Positions 27,536 through 27,656 of a stretch of DNA of 27,656 nt are shown one piece after another (within the stretch, counting starts at the first letter, position 1; every line of letters starts with the position of its first letter). The stretch comes from Chara braunii (lineage: Eukaryota; Streptophyta; Charophyceae; Charales; Characeae): positions 3,187,508 to 3,215,163 of the forward strand of contig BFEA01000100.1 of NCBI GenBank assembly GCA_003427395.1. The letters are read 5' to 3'. Under the pieces are notes generated by a model. The model had not been told where the DNA came from and ran no database searches. It saw only the letters and a program-made list of their open reading frames with translations. A program made the position numbers and the translations under genes.

Positions 27536-27656
27536 GACGTGTCACTGCTGACGTGGCACTGTAGCTGACGTGTCACTGTACCAACTGGGAAATGTATGCA
27601 AAGGGGTGGGTGGGAGGGAAAACGTAGGTAGGCAATCAACCCAACAATACTTTCCT
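27536..27656. other. right edge with CTGACGTG repeats
   Basis: CTGACGTGTCACTG-like units occur three times at about 27534-27581, followed by sequence with no recognisable gag. It may be outside the element or in its untranslated leader. Confidence 0.4.

Larger units (their letters stand above)
22155..27656 (-). mobile_element. Ty3/gypsy chromovirus, partial and decayed
   Basis: Read right to left: gag, protease, reverse transcriptase with the start of RNase H, integrase with a chromodomain, polypurine tract, 3' LTR. This gag-pol order with integrase last defines the Ty3/gypsy group, and the C-terminal chromodomain the chromovirus branch. The 5' LTR, primer-binding site and start of gag are beyond the right end or lost in the gag rearrangement. 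Three in-frame stops (26406, 25536 and 24614), a frame change after gag, an internal deletion near 24580 and a duplication in gag show that this copy is inactive. Confidence 0.9.

Overview
The window looks like a repeat-dense stretch of a eukaryotic nuclear genome, probably of the green-plant lineage. A streptophyte alga of the Chara type fits the style of the chromovirus proteins, but the sequence does not prove this. I see no intact host gene, rRNA, complete tRNA, CRISPR array or bacterial operon. Nearly everything recognisable is a mobile element or tandem repeat, mostly decayed. Scattered ambiguous bases and one 191-base gap (16502-16692) mark it as draft assembly.

Layout. At 1-824 there is gene-free sequence with two tRNA B-box-like motifs. 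At about 819-1737 there is a non-autonomous inverted-repeat element with ~80-bp ends, subterminal repeats and a compound GT/GC/GA microsatellite. At 1805-2121 there is a minus-strand tRNA-derived SINE. At 2122-5352 there is gene-free sequence with a CT microsatellite, a degenerate ~70-bp repeat field and a ~56-bp minisatellite. At 5369-14354 there is an almost complete ~9-kb LINE, bounded by a 16-bp target-site duplication and ending in a 25-base poly(A). It carries a very long ORF1 and an endonuclease/reverse-transcriptase ORF2, both broken by stops and frameshifts. At 14370-17300 there is AT-rich and palindrome-rich sequence with a tetranucleotide palindrome around the gap. At about 17400-19360 there is a repeat-rich relict whose 3' end matches the LINE tail. 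At 19544-19647 a 66-bp micro-insertion sits between 19-bp direct repeats.

The most interesting part is 20621-21964. It is a cluster of a ~400-bp repeat carrying four type III hammerhead ribozyme motifs: three on the plus strand and one on the minus strand. The third and fourth lie in opposite orientation and form a fold-back. The first has all three helices and an intact catalytic core. The others are eroded to different degrees.

From 22155 to the right end there is a minus-strand Ty3/gypsy chromovirus. It has a 3' LTR (22155-23327), a polypurine tract, integrase with a chromodomain, reverse transcriptase, protease and gag. It has lost the end of RNase H and the start of integrase, carries several stops, and has a displaced duplication in gag. 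Its 5' LTR is not in the window.

How the parts work together: the LINE proteins would have copied the LINE RNA and possibly other RNAs with the same two-hairpin 3' end, such as the one at 19252-19311. The SINE and the hammerhead repeats encode no protein and would depend on other elements. Most premature stops can be explained by C-to-T changes, as expected of old, methylated repeats.
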